From contig JBBHKE010002868.1 of assembly GCA_037447655.1 (NCBI GenBank), positions 1 through 18,170 of the forward strand: a stretch of DNA of 18,170 nt, in the 5' to 3' direction. Below are positions 1 through 8,224 of this stretch, in pieces. Under the pieces are notes generated by a model. It saw nothing but the letters and a program-made list of their open reading frames with translations. It made no database searches and was not told the origin of the DNA. Source of the DNA: Zygnema cylindricum. Lineage: Eukaryota > Streptophyta > Zygnematophyceae > Zygnematales > Zygnemataceae. Every line of letters starts with the position of its first letter. The first letter of the stretch is position 1. The translations under genes were made by a program, and so were the position numbers.

Positions 1-334
1 CGAAACTTCCTACGAAATTCCCTTAAGTAAAAGTGACGTTTCGTACTAAAATTTGTACGAAACGAACCACCGTGCATACTAAACGTTTCGTTAGAACTTT
101 ATGAAACGTACACGCGTAATTTCGGTATTTAATTTGACCCTTAACCCGTTTCAATGATACCCACTTGTTATTTAGACCCCACGCTGTCACCTAAATACAC
201 CTATCGCTATAACTTTTAAAATATAACTCCAAATAGCTTGATTCTTTCGCAGACGTCTACCAAATTTAGTACTCTATAATCATAATACTTAGATACCCGT
301 TTATAAACAAGTTTGATCCGCTATTGCTGTTACA
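1..334 (-). repeat. 3' LTR, partial (the TG-end 334 bp in element orientation)
   Basis: Bases 1-334 align without gaps to 6846-7179. I count eight differences (window positions 10, 71, 184, 238, 251, 252, 289, 292), about 2.4 percent; six are transitions. The end at 327-334 is CTGTTACA, identical to the end of the other LTR, and reads TGTAACAG on the element strand. Because only the U3 side is present, the R and U5 parts of this copy cannot be compared. The segment contains the same 9-bp inverted repeat as the other LTR (38-46 with 55-63). Confidence 0.95.
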
Positions 335-353
335 TCATCCCCTCTTTATTTTT
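335..353 (-). other. Polypurine tract (plus-strand DNA primer site)
   Basis: Directly next to the 3' LTR, the element strand reads a purine-rich run that includes AAATAAAGAGGGGATGA before TGTAACAG. This is the expected site where an RNase H-resistant RNA primes second-strand synthesis. It sits about 30 bp after the integrase stop codon. Its position against the LTR boundary supports the LTR end call. Confidence 0.85.
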
Positions 354-382
354 AACTGACCTTAGTTAAACACCTTTAATTC

Positions 383-1892
383 TCAAGACGGGAATTCTAT
401 ATTATTATCCCTCCCATACCTCTGTAAAAACTCAGAATTTTTATCCTCTAAAGTCAACTCATCCTCAGGCCTTCCTAGATAATGCACTTGCCAGAATATA
501 GTATCGCCGACCCTGAACCGTTGACCAACCCAATCTATTACCCATCTGTGGACTTCAGGTTCTATAATTATTGAGGGATCCAATTCCAATTCTCCTTCAG
601 TTGGTCGAAGATTCGCTGGTTTCAATTGGCTGATGTGTATCACTGGATGAATTTTTGTTGAAGGCGGGAAGTCCAATTTGGCAGCAACTGACGATATCAT
701 CTCGATTACAGTAAATGGTCCAATGTACTTAGGAGCAAATTTCCCCGTAGGATCCGATTGTCCCTCAATCTTGCACCTGTAATGAGTTGTAGAAAGCCAA
801 ACCTTGTCACCTGTGCGTAACACCCAATCACCCCGTTTGCGGTTAGCATTTAATTCTTGCCTCCTTTGTGCCTCCACTAATGCATCCCGGACAGTTTTCC
901 AAACTGTTTGAACGTATTCCCAAAACTCTGTTCCAGAACCTCTATTCTCTTGAGTGACCCCTGTTATTAAGTCCAATGCTTTTCGAGGTTGGTATCCGTA
1001 TGCAACTTTAATTGGTGAGAATCGTGTACTAGCATGTTTACATGAATTGTATGCAAATTCCATTAATGGCAATTTAGATTCCCATGTGTTCTTTACTCCA
1101 CTGCAAACAGTCCTTAGCATTTCCTCTGGTGTGCGGTTCATCCTTTATGTCTGTCCATCTGTCTGAGGATGATAAGCGGTACTCATTTTCAATTCAGAGC
1201 TTAAATTTTGCTGTAATTCTTTCCAAAAAGTAGACGTAAATTTAGAATCTCTTTCACTGACTATAGATAGAGGGACTCCATGATGTCTGACCACGTTGTC
1301 AAAATATAACTTTTCAATATCTACAACTGAAAGAGTGGTTTTGCAAGGGATAAAGATTGCCATTTTACTGAACCTATCGACTACGACCATGATACTGTCA
1401 TTCTTTTTAGGTGTAGCAGGCTACCTGACAATAAAATCCATAATGACAGATTCCCACGGTCTTTCGGGGATATCCAAAGGTTTTAAGAGACCTTTAGGTT
1501 TTTGGGTACTGGGTTTACTCTGTTGGCAAGGGACACAACTTTCCACGTGTTTTGACACCTCCTTTGCCATCCCAGGCCAAAACAAGTTTTGACACCTCCT
1601 TTGCCATCCCAGGCCAAAACAATCTACTTTGCAATCGACTAAGAGTTTTATCTCGACCCAGATGTCCTAAATGCTCATGAGCTTCCCGTAAAATTTGTTT
1701 TCTTAAGTCTCCCACTTCAGGGATGCATAATCTATCCCCAATTTGCAAATACAGTAAACCATCCTCTAGTCTAAAGTTTTTGACATGCCTCTCATTCAAT
1801 GGGTCAAAATTCCCTCCCGAAATATTCTTGTAAATCAAAACAAAATAAGGATCTTTATCATAACCATTTCTAACTGTATCTAAAAACAATTC
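383..1892 (-). pseudogene. Integrase (zinc-binding, DDE core, GPY/F and chromodomain-like tail), inactivated
   Basis: This is the last domain of pol and would have inserted the cDNA into the genome. The HHCC zinc-binding region is visible: the two His lie in HEHLGH near 1670-1685 and the Cys-x2-Cys at 1526-1537. A 37-bp tandem duplication (1550-1623) separates them and shifts the frame. The core follows: the first Asp lies in VVVDRFSK, but an in-frame TAG at 1421-1423 precedes it. The second catalytic Asp is Glu (SERDSKF, near 1248-1250). Exactly 35 residues later the codon for the catalytic Glu is TAA (1145-1147), after HPQTDGQT. Beyond it the frame stays open to 383, with a GPY/F motif (KYIGPF) and, at about 407-559, a chromodomain-like segment ending YLGRPEDELTLED. 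The usual Trp of that last motif is Leu. The family call is certain; the protein cannot work. Confidence 0.93.
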
Positions 1893-2438
1893 TTTTGAAC
1901 CATAACACTTATTTCAAAACATCTACTTAATGGATCTGCGACTACATTTGTCTTCCCAGGAATATGTTTGACATTAAATTTGAAATATGCTAATTTATGC
2001 ATCCACCTAACCTGTCTGCCAATCATAATCTGCGCATCACTTAATCTCTGTAAATAAGAGAGTGTTTTATTATCACAGTGAACTGTAAATTCTTTATTAT
2101 GCAAATAAAACCGCCATTTCACCAATGCATGTACAATTGCAAGTAATTCCTTTTCCTGTGCTGTATAGTTGTTTTTAGCATCATTGAATTTTCTAGACTC
2201 AAAAGCACTAGGATGAAAGTGTTTGCCGACTTTTTGACTTATGACTGCACCTAGACCTTTATCAGATGCATCTGTAGTGATCAGAACTTCAAATTCCTCG
2301 GCAGGGTCAGGATACACCAGTGTAGGGGCAGAGGTCAACTTCCCTTTTAATTCCTCGAATGCTCCCTCCTGATCAGCTCCCCACACAAACGTCTCCTTCT
2401 CCCGAAGTAAATCCGTCAAAGGTGCGGCGATCATACTG
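1893..2438 (-). pseudogene. RNase H domain of pol
   Basis: RNase H degrades the RNA strand of the RNA-DNA hybrid during reverse transcription. The acidic residues expected in the family are visible: Asp in TTDASDKGLGAV, Glu in TAQEKELLAIV, Asp in HCDNKTL, and the last Asp in VVADPLSR. The start of the frame carries the tail of the reverse transcriptase thumb/connection (IAAPLTDLL). It is out of frame with reverse transcriptase upstream, because of an apparent single-base loss near 2438-2443. It is also out of frame with integrase downstream, because of an apparent single-base loss in a short A run near 1893-1897. The domain itself has no internal stop. It was originally part of one pol polyprotein. 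Confidence 0.92.
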
Positions 2439-3210
2439 AATTCCTGATAAATTTCCTGTAATAAGTGGCTAATCCCAAAAACGATCTAACTTCTGTGACA
2501 TTAGTAGGTTGTTTCCAATTTTGGATTGCTAAAATTTTGGATGGATCTGTTTTAACACCTTCCCCACTAACTATATGTCCCAAAAATAATTGTTCACTTT
2601 TAAGAAAACTAGATTTTGACAATTTTCCATATAATTTTCTTTCTCTTAACCTTTCCAACACTCTTTTTAAATGAATTATATGTTGTTCTTTAGATTCACT
2701 ATAAACTAAAATATCATCTATAAACACTTGGACAAACTCATCTATGTAATCTGAAAAGGTTTGGTTCATTAATCTTTGGTAAGTAGGCGGTGCATTCGTT
2801 AAGCCGAATGGCATTACTATCCATTCGAAATGACCCACCCTAGTTTTGAAAGCCGTTTTATCAACATCTTCAATTCTAATTGGCACCTGATTGAAGCCAC
2901 TACGCAGGTCAATCAACGAAAATACTATAGCACCCTTTAAATGATCTATCAAATCATAAATTAAAGGTAACGGATGCTTATCCTTCACCGTAATCTTATT
3001 CAGACTACGATAATCGACACACATTCTCAAGGTTCCGTCTTTCTTTTTAACGAAGAGAACGGGTGCTTCGTACGGTGATTTGCTGGGCTGAATATGTCCT
3101 TTCTCTAGGAGTTCTTTGATCTGTTTCTTTAACTCCTCCTGCTCAAAGAAACTGTGTTTATAAATTCTTGTGACAGGAGGATTACATCCACGTTCAAGGT
3201 TAATAACATG
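2439..3210 (-). pseudogene. Reverse transcriptase domain of pol
   Basis: This domain copies the element RNA into cDNA. Visible motifs in order: the N-terminal stretch [24 protein letters not shown] (shown here in description only up to about 3031-3120), then [11 protein letters not shown], the first catalytic Asp in [25 protein letters not shown], and the catalytic FIDDILVYS (the YxDD-box equivalent), then LGHIVS and the thumb motif [11 protein letters not shown]. The stretch 2439-3210 is open in one frame. It is cut off from the protease upstream by an in-frame TAA at 3211-3213, and from RNase H downstream by a one-base frameshift near 2440. Except for those edges the domain looks well preserved. 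PPTYQ differs slightly from the commoner ATFQ/PTFQ form at that site. Confidence 0.94.
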
Positions 3211-3213
3211 TTA

Positions 3214-3942
3214 TACATCTCGGGAAGGTGGCCTTCCCGAGGGTAAATCACTTGGGAAAACATCTTGAAATTCAAAAATCAAATCCTTAACAGCAACATC
3301 ATATGTATTAATGTCAGTTACAAAATCAGATTTTAGTTTTTCGAAAGTTTTAGTGGTGTCTGATTTAGTGATGACATCAATGTTAGTGTTTTCTCCCCCC
3401 CTTTCATCAGTAAGTGCCTCAGTTACTAATAACAAGAAAGCATGATTTGTTTTATCTTTTAAGTGCTTTTTAAATAGTTTAGCAGATATCAAACCTTCCA
3501 CTCTCAATCTGGTTATGTTATTTATATGATTCCTATGCAATTTCTTAGGAGATAATGCTTGCAAAACCTTCCAACCGTTTTCAGACCTCACTTTCAAGGT
3601 GTTAATTTCCAAATTAATTTGAGGATTGTGTTTAGTTAACCAAGGCTTTCCCAAAATTAGTTCTTCACTTCCCAAATTCATTATTTCACACACAACTTTC
3701 ATTTTATGACCTTGGATATCAACTTCTATCGTGTCAGTTTGTAAGTCTAATGTGGACTTATTATCATTTGCCACTTGAACATGTAAAGGCTTTTCCCTTA
3801 TGACAGTAGGAATTTTATTTTCCTCTACAAACTTATATGAAATAAAATTATGTGTGGCACCTGAATCAACCATTACTCTCAACGGTTTTCCTTCCACTAA
3901 TGACTCGAATCTAATCAAACTGTGTCTGGTGTCATCATTACT
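3214..3942 (-). pseudogene. Retropepsin-like aspartic protease and pol linker
   Basis: The protease would cleave the gag-pol polyprotein during particle maturation. The active-site motif VDSGATHNFIS is visible at about 3840-3870, with the Asp, Ser and Gly of the catalytic triad. The later ILGKPWL motif, typical of gypsy proteases, is at about 3640-3660. A poorly conserved linker follows and ends in DLPSGRPPSRDV at the start of the reverse transcriptase module. The frame is bounded by an in-frame TAA at 3943-3945 upstream and an in-frame TAA at 3211-3213 downstream. Reading continues in the same frame on both sides of these stops, so they are nonsense changes rather than natural ends. The same frame can be followed up to a TAG at 4105-4107. 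Confidence 0.9.
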
Positions 3943-4118
3943 TTACTGTCCTAACACAGGTCTGTTGTTAAGAATTTCATCAGAAGGATTCTTTAAACTA
4001 TGCAGTGTAGTGAGAATCATAATAAATCCAGCTATCCTAACTTTTCTATTCATTAATTTGCCCTCTAAAGTTAACTTTTTAACTTCTGGATCTGGTTTAC
4101 TTAACTAAGGACTTTCAG

Positions 4119-5432
4119 TTAGTCCTTTCCGTTTCCCACCTCTTGGGCTTCCAGCTCAGCTAGGTATAATGCAATATCCTCTTGGAGACCTTCATTTACA
4201 TCGACTAATTTGAGAGAACCTTTATCTGTACAGTCTTTAGCATAATGATCTGGACCTCCGCATTTGAAACAAGTGACTTTCTTTTTGGGTTTTATGCACT
4301 CTCTACTAAAATGTCCCTCCTCTCCACAGTTATAACAGTTAATCTTTTTCAGTTATGCACACTCAAATGCTCTATGACCCTTTTTCTGACAAATAGTGCG
4401 TGTGGGGATGGTAAGGTTAGGCTTCTGGGCATTAATGCTTGGTTTAGGACTTTTAATGTACCCCCCTCTATTGTTAAATTTATTTCCTGCATTAACACTA
4501 TGTCCACCCTTTTGATTTCCCCTGAAGATATTTTGCCTATTCACCAGACCAGCATTTAGACCCTGTTCAACAAATTCCCCCTCATCCCACTCTGATACTT
4601 CATTCAAATTACCCCTGAGTGATCGAGTTTCCCGATTATACCCCAACTGATTCTCTAATTCCAATGACTTATCTTGTAATTCATTCAAATTATTAAATTT
4701 TTGATGTTTTAGTTCTGATTTCAATATAGGATTCAAATAGTTCAAGAAATGTAATTTAGCCATTTCATCAGTGAAACCTATGACATGAATGCTAGATGAG
4801 TCAAATTCCACAATATAATCCTTCACAGATCAAGTCTGTTTACAATTCAACCACTTTTCTTCCATTCTGGATTTAAAAACAGACAAGAAACGCGATTTGA
4901 TAGCGGTTTTAAAAGTTTCCCAATCTGCATTATCAGGAATCAATTTAGACCTTCTCTGAGTATAATACCAAATCTGAGCATCGCCTTTCAGACAGTTAAC
5001 AGCAAAAGAAGTGTAATCATCACGATCGCAATTTCTAGACTCCAAATAATATTCCATATGAAAAATCCAAGCCTCAAACTCATCGATCCTCTTACCATCA
5101 AACGATGGTGCCTCACTAATAGACAATTTTAGATCCTTTATCTTCTTAGGTCTATAATGATCATCCTCCCTTAAAGTGGCATTCATTTTAGTACTCTCAC
5201 CCTTTTGGTCATTCATATCATTCTTGGTCTGAATTAAGTTAATAAGTTCATCTAATTTCTCATTTGAAACATTTCCATTTTCTTTGACAACTTTCAATTC
5301 ACTTTTCAATTCGGAAATGGTTTTATCCACAGCGACAGCATGATTATTAAATCTTTTGACCAATTTCACTGTCCTCTTCTTAAACACATTCAACGCATTT
5401 TCCATTTCACGTTTCCATGCAGAATTTGCCAT
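4119..5432 (-). pseudogene. gag: capsid domain and zinc-knuckle nucleocapsid, broken by two in-frame stops
   Basis: Gag forms the virus-like particle and packages element RNA. The first true ATG is at 5430-5432 (MANSAW). The retrotransposon gag domain is visible around 4700-5120 (FDGKRIDEFEAWIFHMEYYL, then LKGDAQIWY and FKTAIKSRF). An in-frame TGA at 4830-4832 interrupts the capsid domain, and an in-frame TAA at 4353-4355 lies between the first and second zinc knuckles. Knuckles 2 (4296-4337) and 3 (4230-4271) have perfect C-x2-C-x4-H-x4-C spacing. Knuckle 1 (4359-4400) has the same spacing, but its first Cys is Arg (CGC). The frame ends at TAA 4119-4121. The protease frame is different, so the gag-pol junction is either a natural frame change or another lesion. 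Confidence 0.93.
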
Positions 5433-6195
5433 TATCACACAATGAAATCAAGCAAAAGAAAGATAGAGTATAATTTCCCAATGAAATTTGATGCAGATTT
5501 GAAATCCTCAGATTGCTCCAATCCAAAACTTCTTCACCTTAACAAATCCTTTGAAAAGATCTAGATCTGAGAAATTAAAAAGACATTGACAGTAAGTTAG
5601 TACAAATTCAAATTTTCAATTTCCCAACATTGAAACAGAAGGTAAGAATTTCCCCACAAATTTTGCAATAGCAAAATTGAAAGCTCTCAAAGGTAAGATT
5701 TAACCATAAATTTTGCAACAGCAAAATTGAAATCAATCAAAAGTAACAATTTAGGGTTTGAAAAGTTTTGAGTCATTTTTGGACTCCTTTGCACTTGAAG
5801 AAGTAAAGTACTCCACTTTCCTTCTCCTCCATTAGCAAATTCCCCATTTCCCACTACATCAGGATCTTTTGTTCTATACTCCTCACATCCTCACTCTTCA
5901 TGGCTTCAAGCCCTCCCTCTACACATGAATCATTGCTAGGAGAAGGCAAGTTTGTTTGGCCTCTAAGTAATTGGAGTGAGCTTCAGCGGTGACTACACTC
6001 CCCACCTCGCCTTAGTTCTTAGGACCTAAGCACGCCCCACATCTAACCAGCGGCCGTTGGCAGTGTGGTCACTTAGTTTCCCTCCAATCCCCTACCACTT
6101 CACATTGTGGTTCCACCGACACAGGTCAGAGCACCCTCACTGGTCACGGCAGTCAATTTTCAGGTGAGCAAACTTCTCCCTGGTTTCTAACCAAA
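5433..6195 (-). other. Retrotransposon untranslated leader between primer binding site and gag
   Basis: This stretch of about 760 bp has no credible coding frame on either strand. In LTR retrotransposons the leader usually carries packaging and dimerisation signals, but none can be assigned by eye here. It contains a 50-bp tandem repeat (listed separately). It also has a small perfect inverted repeat, CTTAGG-A-CCTAAG, near 6020. Confidence 0.7.
5640..5752. repeat. 50-bp tandem repeat, about 2.3 copies, in the retrotransposon leader
   Basis: AAATTTTGCAA-(T/C)-AGCAAAATTGAAA occurs at 5658 and again at 5708, exactly 50 bp apart. The flanking AGGTAAGA(A)TTT..CC repeats with it, and a third partial unit begins near 5740 (AAAGTAACAATTT). 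The two full units differ mainly in the CTCTCA versus AATCA part. The core is itself nearly palindromic (TTTTGC..GCAAAA). Confidence 0.75.
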
Positions 6196-6207
6196 GCTCT
6201 GATACCA
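6196..6207 (-). other. Primer binding site for initiator tRNA-Met
   Basis: On the element strand this reads TGGTATCAGAGC, complementary to the 3' end of plant initiator tRNA-Met and used by most plant Ty3/gypsy and many Copia elements. It lies two bases after the end of the 5' LTR, the usual spacing. It fixes the element orientation and the inner LTR boundary. Confidence 0.95.
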
Positions 6208-6209
6208 TA

Positions 6210-7179
6210 TGTAACAGGATTTCCTACCTCTCTGAAAATCCCATTACTACAAACAATCCCAACCACACATTCCACACATTGGAAAATACACATCCACATT
6301 GGACAACACTCACACAAGGATAAACTTTAAATTAGAAGAAGCTTTTGTCCACATAACATTAGCTTGGTCTCTTGCCCTCGTGGCTCAACCCTTATTATTA
6401 AAGTGTTTTCCACTACTCTCCACTCTTAATAATTCTATCTCTTAACTACTAAAACACCATTTAGTTAGTAAGAGATTTCAATGCAAAATGCCATTTCTCC
6501 AATTTGGTATTAATCGCTTAGGACCAAGATCAACCGGAATTTCCACAAACTTTTCCCAAAGAAAAAGATGTCTACTCTCCTCTTACACTTCACTATTTAT
6601 CCATCATCGCCTTGAACTCGCCAGGCCAGAGTAAACGCTCCGTTTTAACAGGCTTTTACCTGGGCCAATCATTGATCAGTAAAGACTCAGACTAACCAAT
6701 GCAAAAACGTGCAAAATCTCTTACTAACTACTTAGCACTTTACTAACCAATCAAACGTTACGTTTCACTACGTAACATTTACGTGCAAAAGTGCGCGCCA
6801 AACGAAACACGACTTCGCACGATCGTGCGTAACAAATTTCGCACGCGAAACTTCTTACGAAATTCCCTTAAGTAAAAGTGACGTTTCGTACTAAAATTTG
6901 TACGAAACGAACCACTGTGCATACTAAACGTTTCGTTAGAACTTTATGAAACGTACACGCGTAATTTCGGTATTTAATTTGACCCTTAACCCGTTTCAAT
7001 GATACCCACTTGTTATTTAGACCCCACGTTGTCACCTAAATACACCTATCGCTATAACTTTTAAAATATAACTCCAAATAGCGTGATTCTTTCGCGTACG
7101 TCTACCAAATTTAGTACTCTATAATCATAATACCTAAATACCCGTTTATAAACAAGTTTGATCCGCTATTGCTGTTACA
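6210..7179 (-). repeat. 5' LTR, complete, 970 bp
   Basis: Bounded by the 8-bp terminal inverted repeat TGTAACAG (6210-6217) and CTGTTACA (7172-7179), with TG...CA ends. The inner edge is confirmed by the adjacent primer binding site, the outer edge by the match to the other LTR stopping at the same base. The U3 part is unusually rich in CG-containing repeats of the ACGAAAC/GTTTCG type, including a perfect 9-bp inverted repeat (6883-6891 with 6900-6908) and a 14-bp palindrome CGCACGATCGTGCG (6816-6829). A run of CACATT-type microrepeats lies near 6260-6310 (R/U5 side). AATAAT-like sequence near 6390 on the element strand is a possible poly(A) signal. Confidence 0.95.
6593..6602 (-). promoter_or_regulatory. 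Possible TATA-like element of the LTR promoter
   Basis: The element strand reads GGATAAATAG, about 580 bp into the 970-bp LTR, with G/A-rich sequence just downstream. This is a plausible U3 TATA box, but it is not a perfect match and AT-rich words are common here. It is inferred from position and motif only. Confidence 0.35.
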
Positions 7180-7617
7180 GTGCGTCTCTATGTGCGTAAG
7201 TAAGGGTTTTTTTCTGTCGTTTTCCTATAAAACTTAGAGCCGTACCGCGTAAGTTTCAACTGTACAAAAAAATAGAGAAAAAGAGAAGTACATTTTGCGT
7301 CATCATCAAATTTAAGATGTACTACATGTTGTCGTCTTGTGCTTTTCGACCCACTTCGACGACAAAAAACGTCATCTTCAACCTTATGTTTAAAACACAT
7401 GCGCGATGTGTTTTAAAATTAGAGATTTTCTATAAACAAATAGGAACATATATTCGCGCGTGCCGTATTTTTGAAAATTTTCAAACGATTTCAAGCGACG
7501 TGGAAGTGTACACGATTCGCTATGTTTTGTCCGTTTTTGTTTAATACGACAAAGAGAAGTACACAATTTGTTTTGTTTTGTCCGTTTCCATCCGGTACGG
7601 ATTTCTTTTTTTGCAGG

Positions 7618-7755
7618 GGTCTCAAGGTTCTGATGCCATTTCACGTCGAGCCGACAATAGACGCAAAGGCAAAGTGCATCTTCTTCAACCGTGAAACGGC
7701 ACAGGCTGGAGGGCGGTGGGTCTACAATGTCACGAAAAGTCACGCGACTTCATAA
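7618..7755 (+). other. Exon-like open segment of unknown identity
   Basis: A pyrimidine tract ending TTTTTTTGCAG (to 7616) looks like a 3' splice site. Directly after it one frame stays open for 45 codons to TAA at 7753-7755. The translation begins GLKVLMPFHVEPTIDAKAK and continues CIFFNRETAQAGGRWVYN. Codon third positions are more G/C-rich than the surroundings, as expected of coding sequence. I do not recognise the family, and no partner exon was found on either side. It could be a relic or captured exon, or chance. Confidence 0.3.
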
Positions 7756-8160
7756 GCAGTTACGTAAAATAACCTGCGTCATCACAGATTGTAGACGTTG
7801 ACAACCGTCACTAGCATTGTCGACATATACAATCGTCACGCCTTTAAGTGACAATTTCGTTTGGTACACATAGGGACACCCGAAATCCGGGTCCGCCGGA
7901 TCTGCGCTAAAAAACAAAAAAAAATCTCTAAGTTTGAAGTACATAAAGACGCACCCTTACCATTTATTATTCGATACGCCATCAAAATGAGACCAAAAAT
8001 ATATAAAAAAAGGAAAAAAATATATCTTTCATTTAATACTATCATTGATGCATTCCATTCAGTTATGAGAGAAAGAGAAGCGGTTGAATGAAAAATATGG
8101 GGAGAGAGGACGTTGTAACTTTTTGCAAAGGACCCATGAATGAAAGTGGAGGTCCGAGAT

Positions 8161-8224
8161 TTTTTTTTCGTACATGCTTGTCATTTTTGTACGTACACGC
8201 GCGTGACGAGCATGTAAAAAAATA
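8161..8224. repeat. Long imperfect hairpin with nested palindromes
   Basis: TACATGCTTGTCA (8171-8183) pairs with TGACGAGCATGTA (8204-8216) at 12 of 13 positions; the exception can form a G-T pair. A T run before the left arm (8161-8168) faces an A run after the right arm. The loop holds GTACGTAC (8189-8196) and CACGCGCGTG (8196-8205), both perfect palindromes. It may be the core of a foldback or small inverted-repeat element; no ends or target duplication could be assigned. Confidence 0.6.

Larger units (their letters stand above)
1..7179 (-). mobile_element. Ty3/gypsy LTR retrotransposon, degenerate, 3' LTR truncated by window edge
   Basis: Seen: two LTR copies in direct orientation, a tRNA-iMet primer binding site beside the right LTR, a polypurine tract beside the left LTR, and the domain order gag, protease, reverse transcriptase, RNase H, integrase on the minus strand. 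Integrase placed after RNase H is the Ty3/gypsy order (Copia elements have it before reverse transcriptase). The C-terminal GPY/F module and chromodomain-like tail suggest the chromovirus branch. The LTR is 970 bp and the internal part (335-6209) 5875 bp, so a full copy would be about 7.8 kb. The left part of the 3' LTR, roughly 635 bp, lies outside the window. The base after the right LTR begins GTGCG (7180-7184), the expected position of a 5-bp target duplication, but its partner is not visible. The coding region carries many stops and frameshifts, so this copy cannot make its own proteins. Confidence 0.96.

Noticed and set aside
1550-1623. Short direct repeat as a CRISPR-like unit
   Set aside because: Two adjacent units without a spacer, inside an integrase gene of a plant retrotransposon. 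It is a simple tandem duplication.
1893-2443. Treating the one-base frameshifts in pol as sequencing errors
   Set aside because: They could be, as they sit in short homopolymers, but the 2385-nt metE frame is free of such errors and pol also has several true nonsense codons. Genuine decay is more likely.
1-7179. Endogenous pararetrovirus (caulimovirus) instead of an LTR retrotransposon
   Set aside because: True LTRs with TG..CA ends, a primer site beside one LTR, a polypurine tract beside the other, and an integrase domain are present. Pararetroviruses lack an integrase, and no movement protein was seen.
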